From the NCBI RefSeq assembly GCF_016586355.1, contig NZ_BLYI01000006.1:124001-188000 (forward strand): a stretch of DNA of 64,000 nucleotides, written 5' to 3'. The translations under genes and the position numbers were made by a program. The notes under the pieces were generated by a model. The model was not told the DNA's origin. It worked only from the letters and a program-made list of their open reading frames with translations, and did no database searches. Of the stretch, positions 52,685-61,962 are shown piece by piece. This DNA is from Anaerostipes butyraticus (GTDB lineage Bacteria; Bacillota; Clostridia; Lachnospirales; Lachnospiraceae). Numbering within the stretch: the stretch's first letter is position 1; the number at the start of each line of letters is the position of its first letter.

Positions 52685-53155
52685 ATGGAGAAAATGTTAT
52701 TCAGCGGCGTACAGTCCAACTCTGATGTAGCGCTGATCGTAATCAAAGGTTTAAAACATCAGCCGGGAATCGCGGCTAAGATTTTTGGATCAATTGCAGA
52801 TGAGAAGATCAACGTGGAACTGATTCTTCAGTCCATCGGGCGGGGACCGGAGAAAGATATTTCTTTTGTCGTTGCTCAGGAGGATGCGGACAAGGCAGTG
52901 GAGACATTAAAGAAAGCCTTTGCAGAAGATGACTATGAAGAAATCATGTGTGACACAAAAGTCGGGATCGTATCAATTGTAGGAGCCGGCATGATGTCAA
53001 ATTCCGGAGCAGCCTCCAGAATGTTCGAGGCGCTGTACAACAAAGGAATCAATATTAAGATGATATATACATCTGAGATCAAGATTACAGTCCTGATCAA
53101 GGAAAGCCGAGTAGAACGGGCTGTTGAAGCCCTCAAAGAGCAGTTCCAGGAATAG
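52685..53155 (+). CDS. Stand-alone tandem ACT protein like the aspartokinase regulatory domain
   Basis: 156 residues that look like the C-terminal ACT pair of aspartate kinase, without the kinase domain. [35 protein letters not shown] (about 16-50) starts ACT 1, and [46 protein letters not shown] (about 90-135) is ACT 2, with the residues that usually bind lysine or threonine. In some Bacillus and Corynebacterium aspartokinases an internal start makes such a beta subunit; here it is a separate gene. It could sense an amino acid for a partner enzyme. It lies between aspS and glyA. Confidence 0.82.
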   Translation: MEKMLFSGVQSNSDVALIVIKGLKHQPGIAAKIFGSIADEKINVELILQSIGRGPEKDISFVVAQEDADKAVETLKKAFAEDDYEEIMCDTKVGIVSIVGAGMMSNSGAASRMFEALYNKGINIKMIYTSEIKITVLIKESRVERAVEALKEQFQE

Positions 53156-53180
53156 GAATCTGCAAAGAAAGGAGAACACG

Positions 53181-54416
53181 ATGTTTGATTTTAGCGAAGT
53201 GAAAAATTATGACAGCGAAATTGCCCAGGCAATGGAAGATGAGATGACCAGACAGAGAAGCAATCTGGAGCTGATCGCTTCTGAAAATCTGGTTTCCAAA
53301 GCAGTTATGGCAGCCATGGGAAGCCATCTGACCAATAAGTATGCGGAAGGATATCCTGGAAAGCGTTATTACGGCGGATGCGAGTATGTAGATGTGGTTG
53401 AGAATCTTGCCAGAGAAAGGGCTAAAAAACTGTTTGGCTGTGAATATGTTAATGTACAGCCGCATTCCGGAGCACAGGCAAATATGGCAGTCTTCTTTGC
53501 CGTTATGAACCTGGGAGACACTTATATGGGAATGAGTCTGGATCACGGCGGACATCTGACCCATGGAAGCCCAGTCAATATGTCAGGGAAGAACTATCAC
53601 TGTGTTCCTTACGGAGTTAATGATGAAGGCTTTATTGATTATGATGAAGTAGAAAGAATTGCCCTGGAATGCATGCCAAAGATGATCATTGCCGGAGCCA
53701 GCGCATATGCAAGAGCCATTGACTTTAAGCGTTTTCGTGAGATTGCAGATAAAGTAGGAGCTGTGCTTATGGTAGATATGGCTCATATCGCCGGTCTGGT
53801 TGCAGCAGGACTTCATCAGAGCCCGATTCCGTATGCTCATGTGACAACAACAACGACACATAAGACTTTAAGAGGACCTCGCGGCGGCATGATCTTAAGC
53901 AGCAACGAAGTCAATGAAAAATACAACTTTAACAAAGCAATTTTCCCTGGAATCCAGGGCGGACCTCTGATGCATGTTATTGCTGCCAAAGCGGTTTGTT
54001 TTAAAGAAGCTTTGTCTGATGAGTACAAAGAGTATATGAAGCAGGTAGTCAAGAACGCCGATACTCTGGCCAATGCGCTGATCGAAGAAGGATTCGATAT
54101 TGTATCCGGCGGTACAGATAACCATTTAATGCTTGTGGACTTAAAAAAATATGATCTGACAGGAAAAGAAGCAGAGAAGGTTCTGGATTCTGTGCATATT
54201 ACATGTAATAAGAACACAGTGCCGAATGATCCGAAATCTCCGTTTGTAACTTCAGGACTCCGTCTTGGAACTCCTGCAGTAACGACAAGAGGATTGAAAG
54301 AAGACGATATGAAAGTGATCGCAAAAGCCATCCGTCTTACTCTTCTGGATCAGAAGCTGGATGAAGCAGCGGCTATGGTAAAAGAACTGACAGATAAATA
54401 TCCATTATATGAATAG
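53181..54416 (+). CDS. glyA: Serine hydroxymethyltransferase
   Basis: PLP enzyme linking serine, glycine and one-carbon metabolism. 411 residues. [20 protein letters not shown] near the start, [31 protein letters not shown], and the Schiff-base lysine in [14 protein letters not shown] (about 225). ATG 53181 follows AAAGGAG; the frame extends upstream into the ACT gene but those residues do not match. It probably shares the aspS promoter. Confidence 0.97.
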   Translation: MFDFSEVKNYDSEIAQAMEDEMTRQRSNLELIASENLVSKAVMAAMGSHLTNKYAEGYPGKRYYGGCEYVDVVENLARERAKKLFGCEYVNVQPHSGAQANMAVFFAVMNLGDTYMGMSLDHGGHLTHGSPVNMSGKNYHCVPYGVNDEGFIDYDEVERIALECMPKMIIAGASAYARAIDFKRFREIADKVGAVLMVDMAHIAGLVAAGLHQSPIPYAHVTTTTTHKTLRGPRGGMILSSNEVNEKYNFNKAIFPGIQGGPLMHVIAAKAVCFKEALSDEYKEYMKQVVKNADTLANALIEEGFDIVSGGTDNHLMLVDLKKYDLTGKEAEKVLDSVHITCNKNTVPNDPKSPFVTSGLRLGTPAVTTRGLKEDDMKVIAKAIRLTLLDQKLDEAAAMVKELTDKYPLYE

Positions 54417-54428
54417 AAAGAATAGGAG

Positions 54429-54457
54429 GGAGGCCGTAAAAGGCCTCCTTCTCTTCT
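54429..54457 (+). terminator. Terminator after glyA
   Basis: GGAGGCC / GGCCTCC with a GTAAAA loop followed by a pyrimidine-rich TTCTCTTCT tail. Confidence 0.75.
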
Positions 54458-54469
54458 GGATAAAAAAGA

Positions 54470-54498
54470 TTGACAATAAATGAAAGAGGATTTATATT
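54470..54498 (+). promoter_or_regulatory. Promoter of the ROK gene
   Basis: Perfect TTGACA (54470-54475), 17 bases, TATATT (54493-54498), 31 bases before the start codon. Confidence 0.75.
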
Positions 54499-54528
54499 AT
54501 AATTAATAACACCAGTGGAGAAATTAAT

Positions 54529-55713
54529 ATGGGAAATAAAAAGCAGCAAAGTCAGATGGAAATGAAAATTGAAAATAGAAGAGCTGTTATGGAGCAGGTA
54601 AAGGATGAAGAATATGTATCAAGAGCTTCTCTGGCGAGAGAACTTCGGATGAGCCCAACGAGTATGAGCCGGATCTGTGGGGATTTGATGGAACTTGGAC
54701 TGATTCATGAAATCCAGAAAGCAGAATCGGCAGGAGTAGGGAGAAAAGCAGTCTGGCTAAAGAAGAATCCGGACGCCTTTTATAGCCTTGGAATTCTGAT
54801 AAGACAGGATTTTATCGGATGTATCATTGCAGATTATGGAGAAAAAATGATATTTCAGAAGAAATGGGAAGAAGAAGTACCACAAAACAGCAGACGGCTG
54901 ATTGAGACAGTGGCACAACATATCAAAGAAGTGGAAACACAGCAGCCAGCTTTTTTTAAAAAAGTGGAAGCTGTGGGAATCAGCTTCCCTGGAATCATAG
55001 ATGTAAAAACAGGGATGATCCGATATTCAGATCTGTTTGGATGGGAAAATACGGCATTTGCAGTGCCATTGTCTGAAATGATCGGAATTCCATGTTATAT
55101 GGCGAGGGACATCAAAGCTTCTGTAATTGAGGAATATCACTGCGGCGGAAGGAAAGAAAAATCCATTGGATTTCTAAGTCTGAGTCAGGAAGTCGGTGCT
55201 GCATGGATCCAGGATGGAAACATCATAAATGGAGCAGACGGAATCTGCGGGGAGATTGGGCATAAGACGGTTATATTTCATGGAAGAAAGTGTACCTGCG
55301 GAAAACAGGGATGTGCGGCAGCTTATCTGACGGAGGCTTCCATTCTAAAGCAGGCGGAGGAATCTGGACATTTTTGCGCGTCATTATTCCAGCTTGCACA
55401 GGCTTATGAAAGAAAAGAAAGCTGGGCGGAGACACTTCTTCAAAAGACAGCAGAAATTGCAGCATTGTTAGTTGAAGATATGATTGTATGGAATAATCCT
55501 GAAAAAATCGTTCTGGGCGGACGAACTGTCAGGCTGTTTCCGGAACTGCTGGATCTGGTACAGGAAGAGGTGGCAAAGTCCAATGCTGGTTTTCCGGCAG
55601 CTGCCAGGATAGAAGGTTCTATTAACCCGGGGAATGAGAGCATGATGGGAGCTGCGTATATTGCCATGGATGAAAATGAAAAGGTAAAAATTAATTCATT
55701 AAAGGAGATGTGA
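54529..55713 (+). CDS. ROK-family regulator with N-terminal winged helix
   Basis: 394 residues of the NagC/XylR type. A DNA-binding helix-turn-helix at about 30-60 (SRASLARELRMSPTSMSRICGDLMELGLI), then a ROK sugar-kinase-like domain: GISFPGIIDVKTGMI, the DIKA segment, ICGEIGHKTV and the ROK zinc motif CTCGKQGCAAAYLTEASIL (about 249-267). ROK repressors sense sugars or sugar phosphates. The catalytic DxGxT of true kinases is not evident. A cupin gene follows after four bases; the inducer is unknown. Confidence 0.9.
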   Translation: MGNKKQQSQMEMKIENRRAVMEQVKDEEYVSRASLARELRMSPTSMSRICGDLMELGLIHEIQKAESAGVGRKAVWLKKNPDAFYSLGILIRQDFIGCIIADYGEKMIFQKKWEEEVPQNSRRLIETVAQHIKEVETQQPAFFKKVEAVGISFPGIIDVKTGMIRYSDLFGWENTAFAVPLSEMIGIPCYMARDIKASVIEEYHCGGRKEKSIGFLSLSQEVGAAWIQDGNIINGADGICGEIGHKTVIFHGRKCTCGKQGCAAAYLTEASILKQAEESGHFCASLFQLAQAYERKESWAETLLQKTAEIAALLVEDMIVWNNPEKIVLGGRTVRLFPELLDLVQEEVAKSNAGFPAAARIEGSINPGNESMMGAAYIAMDENEKVKINSLKEM

Positions 55714-55717
55714 CGCA

Positions 55718-56083
55718 ATGAAAGAACAAAAAGTTGTGGATGTGAAACGAATGGACTGGTTCTGCCGGCCAACAAGTACAACAGGAAAAATGTTTGGACA
55801 AAAAAGACTGGTGGAGGATCCTGATATGGGGATGTCCATTGTCATGAACCGTTATCCTGCAGGATTTACGACCGAACGCCACAGGCATCCGGCAGCCCAT
55901 GGATTTTATGTGCTGTCCGGGCAGATTCGTTCCAATGATGAATACTATGGTCCGGGAACCGTGATATGGTATGAGGAAGGATGTATTGCCGAACATGGGG
56001 CTAATGCGTACGAAGACCTGATCTGCTTACAGATTTCAAATAAACATTTTTCCATAGAATATATGGACAGGGAAATGAATTGA
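55718..56083 (+). CDS. Single-domain cupin protein
   Basis: 121 residues with the cupin barrel. TERHRHPAAHGFYVLSGQIRSND (about 49-71) holds the first metal motif with three His, and GCIAEHGANAYEDLICLQI the second. Similar proteins bind sugars or act as isomerases or lyases; nothing points to one. It starts four bases after the ROK regulator, so it is probably part of the same unit and may act on the sensed compound. Confidence 0.82.
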   Translation: MKEQKVVDVKRMDWFCRPTSTTGKMFGQKRLVEDPDMGMSIVMNRYPAGFTTERHRHPAAHGFYVLSGQIRSNDEYYGPGTVIWYEEGCIAEHGANAYEDLICLQISNKHFSIEYMDREMN

Positions 56084-56099
56084 TCGTCTGATTTATTAA

Positions 56100-56128
56100 T
56101 TGCAATATAGAGGAAATTACGATAGAAT
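56100..56128 (+). promoter_or_regulatory. Promoter of the L,D-transpeptidase gene
   Basis: TTGCAA (56100-56105), 17 bases, TAGAAT (56123-56128). Confidence 0.6.
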
Positions 56129-56189
56129 AGTATTCGACAGAAAATGACAAGCTTTTTATGAGAGAATGGAATCTATATGGAGGATAATG

Positions 56190-57683
56190 ATGAAAATTAA
56201 TAGGAAGCAGGGGTATATGATTGCCGGAGGGATTGCGATAGCAGCGATTGCCATAGCAGCAGGAGTTCATGTCCATTATTCTGGACGGTGGTATCCGGGA
56301 AGCAGGATCGATCAGGTTGATGTATCCGGCATGACATATGAGGAATCTATTGATAAGATTGAAGATCAGGTCAATTCTTATGAATTAACAATAAAAGGAC
56401 GGAATAATGGGACAATGAAGATATCAGGAAAGGATATCGGTCTTACTCTGGTCGGAGAAGATGAAATCCGGAAAGTATATGAAAAGCAGCATGAGAGCAG
56501 TGTGCTGTCATCTCTCTTTGGAAGAGAAGATGATGATGCGGATCAGCTGATTTCTTATTCCAAAGACAAAATCGCGGACGCAGTGGCAAAAGCAGATATG
56601 GTTACAGGAAAAAACGGATATAAGATTACGGAACCGAAAAATGCAACGATCGTATACTCACCTGAGAAAAAGTATGGAGTATTGAAAAAAGAAGCAGAGG
56701 GCAACAAACTGGATCAGGACAAACTGGTGCAGGCCATTGCCGGCAGCGTGGAAGAACTGGATACAGAGATGGATCTTACCGATTCAAAAGCCTTTCCTGG
56801 CGTGTATCAGGAGCCTTCTCTCAGAGAAAATGATGATAAGCTCAAAGAAATGCAGAAAACTTATAATCAGTATCTTCTCCACTGGATTCAGTGGAAGCTG
56901 GGAGATGGAGTGACAGAAACTCTGACGCCGGACACATTAAAAGACTGTATCACGGTTGATACGAAGAATAAAACCGTCAAGATCAGTCAGTCTAAGGTAG
57001 AAGACTGGATCGAAGCTTTCTGTCTGAAGTATAAAACACAGGGAATCGCAAGAAACTTTAAGACTCATGACGGCAGAACCATCCAGGTCAGCGGCGGAGA
57101 TTATGGCTGGCGTCTGGATTATGATAAAATTGTAAACCAGGTTATGGCGGAACTTAAGAAAGCTCCTGATGAGAAAGCCGCAGAAGCTTATATGGAAAAT
57201 CCGACAAATGCCAGCGCCAAAGCACTTAAAACATCTTTAAAACCGGTATACAGCCACGAAGGATACCGCATGGACTTTGATAATCTTCAGAATGACTGGG
57301 ATACAAAGAATTACAGCGAAGTAGATCTGTCTGCCCAGCAGGTTTTTATCTACAAAGATGGAAAGCAGGTATTCAGCTGCAAGTGCATTACCGGAAAAGA
57401 TGAGCCGGATCGTATTACAAGAACCGGCGTCTATGACGTCAAAGAGAAAAAGCTGACAAAGACTCTGGTTGGAGAAGATTATGAAGTTCCGACCAAATAC
57501 TGGACCAGGATCATGTGGACAGGAACAGGCTACCATTACAGCAGCCGGAATGACTGGAACAGGTGGTCTACCACCTATTACAAGACAGCCGGATCTCATG
57601 GCTGTGTGAACCTGACTCTTTCAGACGCAGAATCCGTATACAATCTGACAAAGATCGGTGATCCGGTATTTATCCATTATTAA
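56190..57683 (+). CDS. L,D-transpeptidase with peptidoglycan-binding region
   Basis: Cell-wall cross-linking enzyme, 497 residues. An N-terminal membrane anchor (about 9-27) is followed by a YoaR/PG_binding_4-like region (about 45-330, with VSGMTYEESIDKIEDQV) and a C-terminal YkuD domain (about 375-497) with VDLSAQQVFIYKDGKQV and the catalytic SHGCVNLTLSDAE (Cys about 475). ATG 56190 is six bases after TGGAGG; ATG 56187 directly before it is an alternative. It would make 3-3 cross-links or attach proteins; which one is unknown. Confidence 0.92.
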   Translation: MKINRKQGYMIAGGIAIAAIAIAAGVHVHYSGRWYPGSRIDQVDVSGMTYEESIDKIEDQVNSYELTIKGRNNGTMKISGKDIGLTLVGEDEIRKVYEKQHESSVLSSLFGREDDDADQLISYSKDKIADAVAKADMVTGKNGYKITEPKNATIVYSPEKKYGVLKKEAEGNKLDQDKLVQAIAGSVEELDTEMDLTDSKAFPGVYQEPSLRENDDKLKEMQKTYNQYLLHWIQWKLGDGVTETLTPDTLKDCITVDTKNKTVKISQSKVEDWIEAFCLKYKTQGIARNFKTHDGRTIQVSGGDYGWRLDYDKIVNQVMAELKKAPDEKAAEAYMENPTNASAKALKTSLKPVYSHEGYRMDFDNLQNDWDTKNYSEVDLSAQQVFIYKDGKQVFSCKCITGKDEPDRITRTGVYDVKEKKLTKTLVGEDYEVPTKYWTRIMWTGTGYHYSSRNDWNRWSTTYYKTAGSHGCVNLTLSDAESVYNLTKIGDPVFIHY

Positions 57684-57707
57684 ACGAAAGAAAAGGAAGA
57701 ATGTGCG

Positions 57708-58085
57708 ATGGGAACATATGAAAAACAGGAAAAAGTGTTATGGTATATTCAGATTCTGATTTTTGCGGCAGCAATCTACATTTATTTTCAGATGGGAAAC
57801 CGGGAACTTCTTCAGGTAATTCTTGCGGCGGTATCAATGATTTCCCTGACTGCGGATCGATTCTATTTCAGCAGCAGGATCGGACAGGAAGTATATTTTT
57901 CCTATTCAATAGCATACGGAGTGATTCTTCTGTTTGGTATTGTTCTGATCCTGGATTTTGCAGGAGTTTTTCATTTCGAAGTGCTGAATACCACAGGAAA
58001 GATGCTGTGGGCACTGACGCCGGCACTGGCACTGCTTTGGAAGACAAAATTTATCGCGTTTCGTGAGTGGGATCAGAATCAGTAG
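57708..58085 (+). CDS. Small four-helix membrane protein, unknown
   Basis: 125 residues with four predicted membrane segments (about 14-32, 34-51, 63-85, 94-114), no soluble domain and no motif that I recognise. It follows the L,D-transpeptidase by 24 bases with an AAGGAAGA-type site and shares its terminator, so it is likely co-transcribed. Confidence 0.65.
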   Translation: MGTYEKQEKVLWYIQILIFAAAIYIYFQMGNRELLQVILAAVSMISLTADRFYFSSRIGQEVYFSYSIAYGVILLFGIVLILDFAGVFHFEVLNTTGKMLWALTPALALLWKTKFIAFREWDQNQ

Positions 58086-58097
58086 AGAAGAAAAGAC

Positions 58098-58147
58098 AAA
58101 AAGGCTCGAAGCACAGGGAAATCAGCCCTGATGCTGAGGGCCTTTTT
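58098..58147. terminator. Bidirectional terminator overlapping the araC-type gene end
   Basis: AAAAAGGC ... GAAGCACAGGG pairs with CCCTGATGCTGAG ... GCCTTTTTT; T run on the plus strand and A run at the left. Bases 58122-58140 also encode the last residues of the convergent AraC-family gene. Confidence 0.82.
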
Positions 58148-58976
58148 TGATTTTCCGGTAATAATCTCTTGGGGAAATCCCCATGACTTTTTTAAACGTT
58201 TCAGAAAAATAGCTGCCGCCTGAAAATCCGGTTTTTGCGGCAATGTCTGCCATAGACAGTTCGTGGGCTGCGATCAAAGGAAGACTGTGAAGGATCCGGA
58301 CTTTGATCAGGCAGTCAACCGGACTGCAGTGGAGGATTCTCTGAAAAAGCCTGGAACATTCACTGCGGCTGAGCATGCATGACTGAGCGATATCGAGGAG
58401 TGTATGTTTCCGGGCATAGGTTTCTTCCAGATATGTCATTGCGGTTTTGATCCGGGCAATATCCTTTTTCTGCTGTCTGGACAATTCAGGGAGGGCAGAC
58501 AGGTTCTGAAGGATATAATAGAAAATCTCATTGACAAAATGATGGATTTTAAATTCATAACCATACTGCATTGTCCGGCAGGTCTCCATCATTTTTTTTA
58601 CATTTTCCAGAATATATTTCTGCCATGGAATCCGGGGAATCAAAGTAAGATGACAAAAAGAAGGATTTCCGGTCACAGGCCGAATGTATTTCTGGAAGAT
58701 CTGATCATCATTTTCCGGATAAAGAAGACTCTGGCTGATATGGATTATAAGAAAACGGCACGGATAAGACTTGTATTTTTCCGCAAAATAGACCTGCCCT
58801 GTGTTCAGAAAGAACCCCTCGCCAGAGGATGCAAGATAAGTTTTATGATTGATATGAAAAACCAGCGTTCCGGAAAGAATATAGACGATCGTAAAATCCT
58901 CATGCCAGCAGGGTGCCAGTGTTGTAAAAGGCAGATCATCAATTTCATAGACCGTTTCTTCAAAATTTTTCTTCAT
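58122..58976 (-). CDS. AraC-family transcriptional regulator
   Basis: 284 residues. The N-terminal cupin-like sensing domain (about 5-150; FTIVYILSGTLVFHINHKTYLASSGEGFF) is followed by a C-terminal pair of helix-turn-helix motifs (about 185-280): HTLLDIAQSCMLSRSECSRLFQ and LSMADIAAKTGFSGGSYFSETFKKVMGISPRDYYRK. This layout is typical of sugar-responsive activators. The start at 58976 has TTGGAG seven bases upstream. No metabolic operon is beside it, so the target is unknown. Confidence 0.9.
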   Translation of the reverse strand: MKKNFEETVYEIDDLPFTTLAPCWHEDFTIVYILSGTLVFHINHKTYLASSGEGFFLNTGQVYFAEKYKSYPCRFLIIHISQSLLYPENDDQIFQKYIRPVTGNPSFCHLTLIPRIPWQKYILENVKKMMETCRTMQYGYEFKIHHFVNEIFYYILQNLSALPELSRQQKKDIARIKTAMTYLEETYARKHTLLDIAQSCMLSRSECSRLFQRILHCSPVDCLIKVRILHSLPLIAAHELSMADIAAKTGFSGGSYFSETFKKVMGISPRDYYRKIKKGPQHQG

Positions 58977-59064
58977 GTATTTCTCCAAAGTAATATTGTT
59001 ATAAAACAGGCTTAAAAATAGTAGAAATTACAATTATATTACAATGATTGTGATAAAAATGCAA

Positions 59065-59102
59065 GAAGTCCCGAAAGGAGTCTTTGCTCTTTCCAGGACT
59101 TC
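59065..59102 (-). terminator. Probable terminator of the LUD gene
   Basis: GAAGTCC (59065-59071) pairs with GGACTTC (59096-59102), extended by GAAAGGAG with CTCTTTC. On the minus strand only TTGCATTTTT follows, so the T tract is imperfect. Confidence 0.55.
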
Positions 59103-59130
59103 AAAAGGAACCTGCATCTGTTGGTGCAGA

Positions 59131-59769
59131 TTAGTATCCGAGAGATTCTCCAACGAGGATAACCTTGATCCTGCCCCGCATGGCAGCGCTCTGACGTCTT
59201 GTTACAACGATATCGCTGCAGATACAGGTATCGCCGTAGCAGTCTGCGCATCGTCCGGTAATGGAACAAGGAGTCTCAAGGCCAAGCCGGATGCAGTTTG
59301 GAGGTGTTGCAATATTGCGGACTCTGGCAATTCCGTCTTCTGCATTGCTTACGACCTTGTTCATTCCGACGATCATAATGACATGTTTTGGCCCGTAACA
59401 GAGAGGGCCTACCCGGTTGCCGGTTCCATCAATATTGATCAGTTCGCCGTCTAAGGTAACTGCGTTGGAACTCATAAGGAAATAATCGGACAGCACAATT
59501 TTAGAGAAAATTTCTCTCTGTTCATCGTAGTTTTTCGCAATGGAACGGTCGATAACCTGATAATCTCCGGCTTTTACGGCATCTATAAGACCGATTTCCT
59601 CAATGCTCATGGATCCGCCCCAGGATACGGAAGATCCTTTCTCAATATAAGATAACGCCTGCTTCAGGGCGTCTTCTTTTGAAGCGCAGTATACGCCTTC
59701 CATATTTCGTTTTTCAAGATTCTTGATGATTGTTTTTGCTCTTGCTTCATTTGCTTTTGCGGTACTCAT
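59131..59769 (-). CDS. LUD-domain lactate utilization-type protein
   Basis: 212 residues forming a single LUD (LutB/LutC, DUF162) domain: VSWGGSMSIEEIGLIDAVKAG (about 48-68), YFLMSSNAVTLDGELINIDGTGNRVG (about 95-120) and GRCADCYGDTCICS (about 171-184) near the end. In Bacillus LutABC oxidises L-lactate, but this stand-alone type lacks lutA and lutB beside it. The four Cys in the last segment could bind a metal or cluster. An AAAGGAG site is before the ATG. Confidence 0.85.
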   Translation of the reverse strand: MSTAKANEARAKTIIKNLEKRNMEGVYCASKEDALKQALSYIEKGSSVSWGGSMSIEEIGLIDAVKAGDYQVIDRSIAKNYDEQREIFSKIVLSDYFLMSSNAVTLDGELINIDGTGNRVGPLCYGPKHVIMIVGMNKVVSNAEDGIARVRNIATPPNCIRLGLETPCSITGRCADCYGDTCICSDIVVTRRQSAAMRGRIKVILVGESLGY

Positions 59770-59866
59770 AGAAATCTCCTTTCTTGATTTTTATTCTCGT
59801 TTAGTATATCATGAATTTTCACGGTATGGTACAATACAAAAAATAAAATTGAAAGCAGGTAAGTGT

Positions 59867-61873
59867 TTGAAATCATTATTTATTACGGAAAAACCAAGCG
59901 TGGCAAGAGAATTTGCGGCCGCGCTCCAGATAAATGCAAAAAGCCGGGATGGATATATGGAAGGGGAAAAAGCCGTGATCACATGGTGTGTCGGACATCT
60001 GGTGACGATGTCATATCCTGATGAGTATGATCCGGCACTAAAGAGATGGGATTTGGAAACCATCCCTTTTATTCCGGAAACATTTAAGTATGAAGTCATT
60101 CCCGGTGTGAAAAAGCAGTATAATATCGTTGCCTCTCTGCTGAATCGAGAGGATATTGATACAATTTATGTATGCACTGACTCAGGACGGGAAGGAGAAT
60201 ATATTTACCGGCTGGTGGATCAGGAAGCTCATGTAAGCAGTCAGAAAAAGAAAAAAAGAGTCTGGATTGATTCTCAGACAAAAGAAGAAGTTATCCGCGG
60301 AGTAAAAGAGGCAAAAGATCTGAGTGAATATGATAATCTGGCGTCTGCGGCATATTTAAGGGCAAAGGAAGATTACCTTATGGGAATTAATTTCTCCAGA
60401 GTCCTGACTCTAAAGTACGGCTGGACCATTGCCAACTATCTGAATCAGAAACGCAGCGTCGTAGTTGCGGTCGGCCGTGTGATGACCTGCGTTCTTGGCA
60501 TGATCGTAAAAAGAGAACGGGAGATCAGAAATTTTGTTCCTACACCGTTTTACCGGATTCTGGGACATTTTGACTGCAGCGGCTTTGAGGTAGAAGCAGA
60601 ATGGAAGGCAGCAGAAGGGTCAAAATACTGGAAATCGCCAAAACTATATAAGGAAAATGGATTTCTGGAGAAGAAAGACGCAAAAGATTTTATAAACTAT
60701 CTGGAAGAAGGGACTGACAGAGAAACTGTTGTGGAATCCTCTTCCAGGAAGAAAGAAAAGAAAAATCCGCCGCTGCTTTATAACCTGGCGGAACTGCAGA
60801 ATCAGTGTTCTAAGATGTTTAAATTAAGTCCTGATGAGACGTTGAAGATCGTACAGGATCTGTATGAGAAAAAGATGGTAACATACCCAAGGACAGATGC
60901 AAGAGTGCTGTCCACAGCCGTCAGCAGGGAAATATACAAAAATATCAAAGGGCTGATGTCCTATGGACCGCTGAGTGAGGCAGCCTCAGGCATACTGGAA
61001 GAAAAGAAATATCAGGGACTTGCAAAAACAAAATATGTGGATGATAAGAAAATCACAGACCATTACGCTATTATTCCTACGGGCCAGGCAGTGGGAAGTC
61101 TTGCGGGGCTTCCGGTGACCGCTCAGAAAGTTTATGATGTCATTGCCAGAAGATTTTTGAGTATCTTCATGCCGCCGGCAGTGTATACAAAGATACGTCT
61201 GGAAACAAGGACGAAAGGGGAGTCTTTCACAGCAACATTTAAAGTATTATCTGATCCAGGTTATTTAAAGATTGCCGGGACGGGGGGACAGAAAAAAGAG
61301 GAACCCCTGACAAAAGAGCAGATGGATGCCATTGCCTCTCTCCGGAAAGGCATGAAACTCCCGGTCAATGATTATAAGATCAAGGACGGAACAACGACGC
61401 CGCCAAAACGATATAATTCCGGCTCTCTGATTCTTGCCATGGAAAATGCCGGACAGCTGATCGAAGATGAAGATCTGCGGGAACAGATTAAAGGAAGCGG
61501 GATTGGAACAAGTGCCACCCGGGCGGAGATCATTAAAAAACTGATTACCAATCAATACATAGCCCTGAATAAAAAAACTCAGATCGTTACACCGACTCTG
61601 ACCGGAGAAATGATCGTAAATGTGGTAAATGCTTCTATCAGTTCTCTGCTGAATCCGACTCTCACTGCCAGCTGGGAAAAGGGGCTTACCTATGTGGCGG
61701 AAGGAACTGTTTCTGAGAACGAGTATATGCAGAAACTGGATCAGTTTGTAGCTCAGAAGACGAATAACGTAAAACAGACAAATTTTCAATATGAACTGAG
61801 AAGATCTTTTGATCAGATTGCTCCGTTCTATCAGAAAAGCGGAAGAAAAAAGAATGGAAAAGAGAAGAAATAA
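59867..61873 (+). CDS. topB: DNA topoisomerase III
   Basis: Type IA topoisomerase, 668 residues. Toprim domain from the start (LFITEKPSVAREFA, with the metal acidic set DSGREGEYIYR at about 102-112), then the gate domains with the active-site Tyr in KMVTYPRTDARVLS (about 335) and GIGTSATRAEIIKKL. The TTG start at 59867 gives the family N-terminus and follows CAGGT; the longer frame to 59723 overlaps the divergent LUD gene. No C-terminal zinc finger is present. Confidence 0.94.
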   Translation: MKSLFITEKPSVAREFAAALQINAKSRDGYMEGEKAVITWCVGHLVTMSYPDEYDPALKRWDLETIPFIPETFKYEVIPGVKKQYNIVASLLNREDIDTIYVCTDSGREGEYIYRLVDQEAHVSSQKKKKRVWIDSQTKEEVIRGVKEAKDLSEYDNLASAAYLRAKEDYLMGINFSRVLTLKYGWTIANYLNQKRSVVVAVGRVMTCVLGMIVKREREIRNFVPTPFYRILGHFDCSGFEVEAEWKAAEGSKYWKSPKLYKENGFLEKKDAKDFINYLEEGTDRETVVESSSRKKEKKNPPLLYNLAELQNQCSKMFKLSPDETLKIVQDLYEKKMVTYPRTDARVLSTAVSREIYKNIKGLMSYGPLSEAASGILEEKKYQGLAKTKYVDDKKITDHYAIIPTGQAVGSLAGLPVTAQKVYDVIARRFLSIFMPPAVYTKIRLETRTKGESFTATFKVLSDPGYLKIAGTGGQKKEEPLTKEQMDAIASLRKGMKLPVNDYKIKDGTTTPPKRYNSGSLILAMENAGQLIEDEDLREQIKGSGIGTSATRAEIIKKLITNQYIALNKKTQIVTPTLTGEMIVNVVNASISSLLNPTLTASWEKGLTYVAEGTVSENEYMQKLDQFVAQKTNNVKQTNFQYELRRSFDQIAPFYQKSGRKKNGKEKK

Positions 61874-61877
61874 GAAA

Positions 61878-61907
61878 AAGAATCCTGAGGCCGGGATTCT
61901 TTTTTTT
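61878..61907 (+). terminator. Terminator after topB
   Basis: AAGAATCC / GGGATTCTT hairpin followed by T residues to 61907. Confidence 0.9.
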
Positions 61908-61908
61908 A

Positions 61909-61936
61909 GCATAATTTAAGGCTTTTCCCATATATT
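61909..61936 (+). promoter_or_regulatory. Sigma-E-like promoter of the spoIIIA operon
   Basis: GCATAAT (61909-61915) and CATATATT (61929-61936) with a 13-base spacer resemble the sigma-E elements KMATATT and CATACANT. The spoIIIA operon is known to be mother-cell, sigma-E controlled in Bacillus. Confidence 0.65.
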
Positions 61937-61962
61937 TGATTATACAGAGAATGGGAGGGCTT

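Noticed and set aside
59044-59454. Plus-strand frame over the LUD gene
   Set aside because: Antisense to a conserved domain and without a ribosome site.
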